The translations under genes were made by a program, and so were the position numbers. This document shows, one piece after another, positions 56,646-64,000 of a stretch of 64,000 nucleotides of DNA; the stretch's first letter is position 1, and each line of letters starts with the position of its first letter. The DNA is from Antedon bifida. Lineage: Eukaryota > Echinodermata > Crinoidea > Comatulida > Antedonidae. Location of the stretch: positions 29,629,401-29,693,400 of the forward strand of contig OY727097.1 in assembly GCA_963402885.1 (NCBI GenBank). Direction: 5' to 3'. The notes beneath the pieces were generated by a model. The model searched no databases. It had not been told where the DNA came from and saw nothing but the letters and a program-made list of their open reading frames with translations.

Positions 56646-57838
56646 CTAACAAACCCGTATCATTATAGCATGGACCGATAAATTATAGGTCTATGATTAT
56701 AGTTCAGACTCCATGTATTGTTAATACAATCAAGATTCAACAAAATGACCCCTTCATAGGGGTGTCCCCGTCTTAAATAAGGGTTTTAGCGTAAACACAT
56801 ATATATTTTCTCCAGTTCGTGTACGGAAAATCCCTTCCGAGGTGTCTCCTGAATAGCGGTGTCCTACAGAGGATGGGTTCTATTGTATGACGCAATGGGC
56901 GCGCGATACGCACTTATTTTCATGAACACAAAATGACATAGTTACAATGCATGATAGGATTATGGAAACTGTCCAACTTGCCTATATACGGGGCCTCTTC
57001 AATTAGCAGTGCATAGAAAATAAGTCAGACTCGTCGTGTGGAAATTTCCTGGTTGACCCTGTTATCTTTCATGATGGGTATCACTCCTCCGTCATATTAT
57101 GTCTACAGTTAGATGGTATATATAGAAAAGATCTCTCAGCACACCTGTGTTTCATAGAAAATGGGGGAGAGAGAGACATAATTATACGAATGGTGTTTAC
57201 GACAGAATAGACTAGTATAAACAAATTAATATGTTGCGATCAAGCAAACATACGATTGAAAAAAATAGATTTGTTTCTAAAAGATAATTGATAATTTTTC
57301 TTTTAATAGTAATTTCAATATTTGAACTCAGATCATGATCTTTGAATTGTCAGTTAAGGGGCATGCGCGTGTACGAAACTGTCGTACTTTGATTAGCGTG
57401 TGAACACGAATGTTAAATTACGGAGTAGTCTATGGGTTCTCGAAACTAATATGAACGAATTAAACATTTATATTTTGTATTCAGTTAATATATATAAAAA
57501 TCAAATATTTAATTATTACGATATGTGAAACTGCAATTACCATTTTAACAAGCAATAACGAAAAGTACGCGACATACAGACAAAAAATATGATTGCCAAT
57601 CTGTCTATGCCTGATAAAAATTCATTATGCGGAACTTCCGTTATTTGATTGGTTGACATGTATCTTAGCGCGTGCCAGATAGACACGCGCACACTTGCGT
57701 ACAATCAAATATATATATATCGATATATCTTCTCAATACAACAAATTTCATGCTCTGCGCAGGTGTCTTCCAAAAAGTGGAAGCAAACTTCCTATAACAA
57801 TTGGACTACCAATCACAACCGGCGCTATCGGTGTAGAA

Positions 57839-57848
57839 TGGGGCGGGG
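57839..57848 (+). promoter_or_regulatory. GC box upstream of the KLF5-like gene
   Basis: GGGGCGGGGC stands out in AT-rich DNA about 140 bp before the start codon, and fits an Sp/KLF binding site in a proximal promoter. Autoregulation by KLF proteins is possible but not shown. Confidence 0.55.
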
Positions 57849-57986
57849 CCTCCGGTGATTGATGCTAAGTTTGGGACAATATCCAGCACCAGTAATAACA
57901 CGGTCCGACAGTTTCAGAATTTGATTCGGTAGCGTGGTGTTGAGGAAGACGGTCGATTTGCCCCGGGACTGTACCTGAACAAAACA

Positions 57987-60900
57987 ATGGTAGTACGATC
58001 TTTACCACAAGAAGGGATGTTGATATTAAATCAAGAAGACAAACTAGATTATATGAATGTTGACGATGGATTTCTACCCCAATGCAATCCAGACTATAAT
58101 GTGATTTTCCCGCCGAGTCCATTTGACGAGGAAGACGACGAAGATATGCAACAGGTAAGCAAGCGGTAAACATCAAAAGGTTGACGTAAGAGATGAGACA
58201 CTCTGTCAAAAAAAAACTATACAGTACAGGTCTATTAAATTATAATGATTAGCATAGTTTACTATTTCATTAATAACATATACGAAAACTAGCGTTCTTA
58301 AATTTGTATAATTTATTAGTAAAATTCTGCAACACCTATAATTTTAAAAGTTTAAATATAACAGTTACTAAATACTGTAGTAGTAGTTTTTTTAAATCTA
58401 GAACTAGATCGTTGTAATAAGGACATCAAAGACGCCGGTTATATGTACGTCGAAACGTATGTGTTGATTATAATACTTTTACTATCACAGTGTTTGTTTG
58501 TTTAGTATAATACTGTACTATAGGTTTACTGTATCTGTAGTAGTAAACTGTCGAAATCACCGGCGGTCGTGTAGGAGGCACGTTTACAATACACGGATGT
58601 ACAGTGAAGGCGAAAACGGAATACAAAATAAATCAATTCGTTACTATGTACGTATATGTGCTAAATGTACACAGATTGTAAAGCAGGGCTTTATTATTGT
58701 ATTGCGGGGTACCATTTTAATGTGTGCATTTTTAATATAGCGATTTGAGGGTCACGTGTGCTATGTTCGCTATACAAATACTGTAGTTTTCGTAAACTAT
58801 TTTAGTTTTACATTGTTTGTTGTTATGTTAGTATAGTAGAATAACCTACCAATTGATTTTAAACATTCACCAACAATTGCTTCCTTTAGGCTAGATATAG
58901 ATCTTATTTCTTTTCATAAAACTATTTACAACAGTATTTCAATTTTCGTATCTCAGACAGGACCACAATGTAAAACAGATTGTAAAGTATTTATGTATAA
59001 ATATGTTGTTGAATAAATAGTATATGCTTTACACAGTTAAATCACGTAGAACCATTAATTAATTTACATTTCTAAATTGTGAATTCCTGTAAAATATCAA
59101 TTTTAATCTTCACATCTTTGCTGGTACTTCATGATTGACCTAATTTGAATTGAAAACAAAAAAATAAGTTTTAATTAATTAATTTAATAAGTCTCGTATA
59201 GTCAGAGGACCCCTATAGTAGTCCCCTTCATAGAGGTTCTACTGTGTACCATGTTTCTCTCTATTTTGTTAAAAAGGTATTTATTGAATCAATTCAAGTT
59301 TAAAAAGTCAATCTGGAGGGGGCGGATTAATGTCACCCGAATGCCCTAACTACCTTTAATCCTCTGCTGTATTATTGGTGTTTCCTTAACTACTAGGGGC
59401 GCGTTAATAATTGACCAGTGTCTGTACAAAAGTAGACTAGCTATGGTGGTCTATCTGTTCGTTGTCCAAATCTGACAACTATTGACTACGGCTAATTAAA
59501 GCGATTACCAGAACAACTATTCTTTATCACTTAATCTGCCGTTTTAATTAAGTTACAAAAGGTCGCCGTCCTATTAATGTTCTCATCTTCTTAGAAATCA
59601 CCTGATGAAATAATTTGACATCATCTGGGTTTATAGTTGGCTGAGTAGGGACCTGGCTAAAATCCAGCATTTTTATTGGCAAATCACAATCGTTTTGTTC
59701 CATGTTCCCGACAATTGGGAGGTCTGAACAGACCCTTAGTGACGCTTGACAAATTCGCGATAGATCTCTTATTGCGTTATGACGTCACATTTTTTTTTCA
59801 CACATTCTTTAATTCTTCATTTTCATATATCTTGTGGCGATTCATTAATCTCGATTATTTGCATCAGTACCTGTTATAAAATGCTTCTGTTTTGACTGTC
59901 AACACAATACGTACCTACATAAATCGTTTGCTTGCCGTAGGGACAAGTTTAATTCAACTTGAAATTCTATACATGAAATAGTGCCGTTGTAGGTCGACAA
60001 GGGGTCACGAGAAAATACTATTTACCTTAGAGGGGTTACGATAATTATTAAATGATTTTTCGAGCTTTATTTTTTAAACACGGGTAGGAGTTTGTTTAGT
60101 GGGATTTAAATTGCCAAAATTGAGTTACCTAAGTTCTATAATTGCAAAAACTGCTTTTACCAGGGTGGTTCTATTAATAATTTATATACTTTTATAGAAG
60201 CAAGTTAAATTTTAATACCGACATTTCGGCACATCGACTTGAGAATTCAACCGTATTGCTTTTTAGTTAAACTAACAAGTTCCCGGGAAAGTGTTCATGT
60301 TGTATTATATATTATAAATATTCTTAATGAAAACTTTAAAAACACACAAATTGTTTGAAATGTTATTAATAAACCAACAGACCTATTCATAAATAACTTT
60401 CTAAAATATTTGTTTTCCCAGTTTGATAGGCTTTCTGTCTCTTCCTATTTAATTGTTAAATGTTTGCATTCTGTATACAAATGTATACAGTGCTTCTTTC
60501 GGATGGCCCGTAAGAGATCAGTAAAATTGTCAGAGGAGTGACTGCTAGGGTCGCAGTTTGTTTGTTTCATGAAACCTGTTATTCTTTTCGTTTGCTCTTT
60601 GAAGCGATAACCCGATCATCAACTCCACATTTTGGTGATGCGTTAAAAATGTTTACGCGCACTAGATTTATAGTTTCGAAAACAAAAGTAATTGAATTAA
60701 ATTTCAACATCCAAATAGAAATAATGTATGCCTAATTACAATTATTGTTTAATGATAATATCTAGTATTGTTAATTAGTACATAAAACGTGAGAGATAAT
60801 ATCGTGGGAATTATTCTTTACATTCCCTATGATGACATAGCAAATTGTCGAAATATAACACGTTAGCATTCATATATTTCTTTAAACTATAAATTACACT

Positions 60901-63900
60901 TTCTTAAATACAGGGTACTTTTGTGTAACCTGTATTTCAATTTGAATGCTAAGAATGTTGTAAGTATCGTCACCGAAATGAACCTTAATATTAAAGGTAT
61001 AATTTACTGCTAATGTTGTTGCCGATAGAAGCATCAACCTAGCCATACCGCCCTAAAAACAAGGGGTTAACTTACTCCCCAGACAAGATGCATTGCGCCA
61101 TGGGAGCTGACCCCCTTTACCCTTAAGTAGGAAAACAGTTATGGTATCTGTGCGAGGTAGAGATAAACTGGGTCTTAACAAAATTGATGCGTTTAACACA
61201 AATTCCGCCTTCAATAAGGATACAAAGTAGGCTTGAATAGAAATGGTATCAAGTTATCAGGTTAAATGTTGCAGTACTGTCACAAACCATATGAGATATC
61301 AGTCTAGGTATAGTTTAGGTTCTAGACGAGGATTCCACTTAATATTGGTAAAATATATAAACATTTTGGCACAAATGGCGTTTAATACTTAAGCTGGAAT
61401 TAAGACAAAAATCGAAACTCGACTCATAAGAACAACATAATAAGACGACAATAGCTAGAGACATAGATCAAATCTACACAGTTATAGGATAGTCTGGGTT
61501 CCAGACGGAGTTTTATTTTAATATATAAGTAAAAAGATAAATAATTTGGCACATATGGCGTTTCATACGTATACTACTTGAGCTTAAAAACATTGAAATA
61601 AAAACAAATGAATAAAAAAAAGACAATGAATAGGCCTACAGACTTGTGGCAAGTCTAAGTTATAGGAGCGAGAAGAGATATTTTTTGGTGGACTTCCCTA
61701 ATAAAAACTCTTCTTCGGCTCATTGCACCGTTGTACAGGTGTAAAACCTATTATATTGTGACTTTTTGAAGGAAGTTCAAGTTACATGATCACTATCTAT
61801 CATCAGGTGTTTTATTTGACAATGATCAGACCAGACAACAAGAAGAACAGTATACATTTAACAGTGCACCAAAGTTGCACCAATTCAGCATTCATGAATA
61901 ATTAACAATTAACAATTATTTTAACTTTATATCAACATTTTTTCTTCTTTCAGACAATATTTGAATTCGACAAGTACCTTCCAAAGGAGGCACAATCATG
62001 CCCGTCAGATAGTAACCACGTGATGACACCAGCAATGAAAGAGATCCGACGTCAAAGTGTTTCAGGAATCGATGACTTCTTTTACGACGATAGGTTACCT
62101 CTTGATATTCTTGGTAACTTTAACATAGTTCTATCAAACAATATGAAAGCGGAATCGATGGAAAGCAAATCTTCATGTAACTATGCAAACTCGTGTATAT
62201 ATTCTCAAAACGCAAATGTGTCTTGTAATGGCAACAAGACTAACTTAAACAGACTGCCAAATGGCATCCGTATTAAAGAGGAACCTTCAGATGACTTTCC
62301 ATCACAGTGCAATATGCCTTCATCTTTACCTAGTTTTTCTACAATGCTTTCCATTCCACGGATTGCATCTGTAACACCGAATCATGGCATCGTCAAAGAA
62401 GAAACTTTACATATTGATGTAAACAATTCCCAATTCCAGTCACCGAACTCTTTCCAAATTTCACCACAGTACATGAACAATAACTCATTTTTCATGCCTC
62501 CGACGCCCCCAAGTTCTCTTCCAGGCACACCGGAAGAAGGCCTGTCAGAGAGTCCTCTAAGACCGCCACCACCCCCATACCCAATTGCCCTAGCCAGTAA
62601 GATATCTACCAATCATTTTCAAGCTTGCCAATCAAAGTATAATCGTCGAAATAATCCAGATTTGGAAAAAAGGCGGATTCACTTCTGTTGTTATCCAGGT
62701 AAGAAACTTTAAATATTGGTACTGGTTTTAGCAGCATTGATACTGGTTTTAGCAGCATTGATACTGGTTTTAGCAGCATTGATTCTGGTTTAGCAGCATT
62801 GATACTGGTTTAGCAGCATTGATACTGGTTTTAGCAGCATTGATACTGGTTTTATCAGCATTGATACTAGTTCTAGCAGCATTGATACTGTTTTTTGTAG
62901 CAATATCAAACAATTTCAGTAACTAACAGATAATTTGCATATCAGAGATTAACATATTTTATTACTATTATTTCAAATCATTCACCTTTGAACAGTGACA
63001 CTCACACAAACTGTGATCTGGTCAAAAACAAACTATTTTTTATTTGATAATCTGACATTTCATATCAAATTTCATAATACAAATAAATGTTTGTCACAAT
63101 TTGTTCTGAAATTGTTGGCGATTTCTTAAGTAGTCCTATAAAATGGTTGCCTTTAATCCCCAAAACAGGTGACAGAGAATGAAACTTTTCACAAACCACC
63201 ATCTGGTTTTCATTGGAAAGGCTAACTACTTAAAAGTGACTAAAAGCATCAATCAAATGCTTGTCATATGCTTAGTTACCTGGGGTAACCACAAGCAAGT
63301 TAAGCATTGGGTTAAGAAAACCTGCTGGGTACCAAGGTTACTCACCTTTTCTTGCTACCTATTTTCACCTGAAAAAGAAACTGGAGAACATGATGGGTTA
63401 CAAATGTTTTTATTGGTCAGCAGAGTGTGTGGACATATCAGTTAAAAAATACCCTTAACTAAAACAAAAAGTTTTCATTGGTCATTGAGTGGAATAAAAT
63501 TTAACAAAACAGTTTGAAAGAAACAACGTTGTTTATTGGTCGATATGGTTCAATAATGATAAAAGAAAATCTTATTGGTCAAGTTCACATATCTTTAATC
63601 AACAGTTCGTTTCAAAATTTCTTTTAATTATCTTTTTTTATTTCTTACTCAGGTTGTACCAAAGTTTATACAAAAAGTTCACACTTAAAGGCTCATCAAA
63701 GAATACACACAGGAGAGAAACCATATTTATGTACGTGGCCGCAATGTCAATGGAGGTTTGCTCGGTCAGATGAGTTAACAAGGCACTATCGCAAACACAC
63801 CGGTGCCAAGCCATTCAAATGCAAGGTATGCGAACGTTGTTTCTCAAGGTCAGATCATCTGTCGCTGCACATGAAACGTCACCAGGAAAAAGCGCAGAAT

Positions 63901-63909
63901 AGACGATAA
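57987..63909 (+). CDS. KLF5: KLF5-like Krueppel-type zinc-finger transcription factor
   Basis: DNA-binding nuclear regulator. Coding exons 57987-58154, 61954-62698 and 63653-63909; GT-AG borders and matching phases; 1170 nt, 389 aa. Exon 1 encodes an acidic region (DEEDDEDMQ). Exon 2 has EFDKYLP and the [12 protein letters not shown] block seen in vertebrate KLF5 (KYRRDSASVVDQFF). It also has two sumoylation-type sites (IKEE 163-166, VKEE 203-206), [13 protein letters not shown] (237-249) and a PPPPPYP PY motif (260-266) that could bind WW-domain ubiquitin ligases. [17 protein letters not shown] leads into three C2H2 fingers (301 to about 383) with the KLF signatures [29 protein letters not shown] and [14 protein letters not shown]. 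Fingers and the preceding block identify the KLF5 type. The C-terminus extends past KRHQ with EKAQNRR. Finger 1 is split by the last intron. Confidence 0.95.
58155..61953 (+). other. Intron 1 of the KLF5-like gene
   Basis: 3.8 kb with no coding sequence recognised. Contains a LINE-like tail (58860-59020) and a fragment with the GTCCCC...AGAGG word at about 59205-59240. Such long first introns often carry enhancers, but none can be called here. Confidence 0.7.
58860..59020 (+). mobile_element. 3' end of a LINE-like interspersed repeat, copy 2
   Basis: CACCAACAATTGCTTCCTTT, AGACAGGACCACAATGTAAA, then TGTATAAATATGTTGTTGAA and an AATAAATAG tail. Same order as in 38455-38640. Confidence 0.5.
62719..62905 (+). 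repeat. 21-bp minisatellite in KLF5-like intron 2
   Basis: About eight units of the form AGCAGCATTGATACTGGTTT plus T, some missing one T (20 bp). It starts about 20 bp after the exon 2 donor. Confidence 0.85.
63205..63580 (+). promoter_or_regulatory. Cluster of ATTGG (inverted CCAAT) words in KLF5-like intron 2
   Basis: ATTGG occurs at about 63211, 63412, 63477, 63535 and 63573; the last four are ATTGGTC preceded by TT(A/C)-type words. Spacing is about 40-65 bp. It could be a degenerate minisatellite or an NF-Y site cluster; only the words themselves are seen. Confidence 0.35.
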
Positions 63910-64000
63910 ACAGGAAACAATCGCTATATTAAAAGACGATATTAACCAGGAAGAATACCTATGTATATTTGTACATTATTAAAGATATCTATGTATATAT

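Noticed and set aside
1-64000. CRISPR arrays, bacterial operons or phage genes
   Set aside because: Clear spliceosomal introns and animal gene families; the tandem repeats have no unique spacers of constant length.

Overview
The window is animal nuclear DNA: AT-rich, with small coding exons bounded by GT-AG introns, large non-coding spaces and many short inverted-repeat transposable elements. The gene set (FAXDC2, FPGT, an invertebrate-type PP2C, a KLF5-type factor) and the frequent TAGGCCTA-type words suggest an invertebrate deuterostome, most likely an echinoderm. The species cannot be fixed from the sequence alone; a crinoid is a guess.

Layout. (1) 1-1208, minus strand: 5' half of a Maf/ASMTL-type nucleotide pyrophosphatase gene that runs off the left edge. 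(2) 1.9-13.9 kb, minus strand: two tandem FAXDC2-like sterol/fatty-acid hydroxylase genes (copy A 1937-5344 and copy B 10473-13503), both with intact histidine boxes. (3) 15.2-24.6 kb, plus strand: a complete eight-exon PP2C phosphatase (314 aa) with a purine-rich, G-quadruplex-capable 5' region. (4) 31.1-33.1 kb, plus strand: complete FPGT (fucose-1-phosphate guanylyltransferase, three exons, 579 aa). (5) 33.2-36.5 kb: a satellite array of about 17 imperfectly palindromic units of roughly 184 bp. (6) 36.5-57.8 kb: no convincing conserved gene; mobile-element remnants, minisatellites, a tRNA-like sequence and one weak orphan exon candidate. (7) 58.0-63.9 kb, plus strand: complete coding region of a KLF5-like three-zinc-finger transcription factor (three coding exons, 389 aa).

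The genes form no operon or obvious pathway. FAXDC2 (ER lipid hydroxylation), FPGT (nucleotide-sugar salvage), Maf/ASMTL (nucleotide sanitising), PP2C (dephosphorylation) and KLF5 (transcription) are separate units. The FAXDC2 pair is a local duplication.

Mobile DNA is the most unusual content. At least six repeat families can be defined by comparing copies inside the window. The strongest oddity is a pair of tiny near-perfect hairpin insertions (45 and 48 bp, ends CAGGGA...TCCCTG) at 45.13-45.24 kb. They are separated and flanked by three copies of ACACAAC, and an adjacent tandem copy preserves the empty target site. A relative lies at 37.33 kb with a near-matching 7-bp flank. The 33-36 kb satellite units carry the same kind of CAGGGA/TCCCTG ends.
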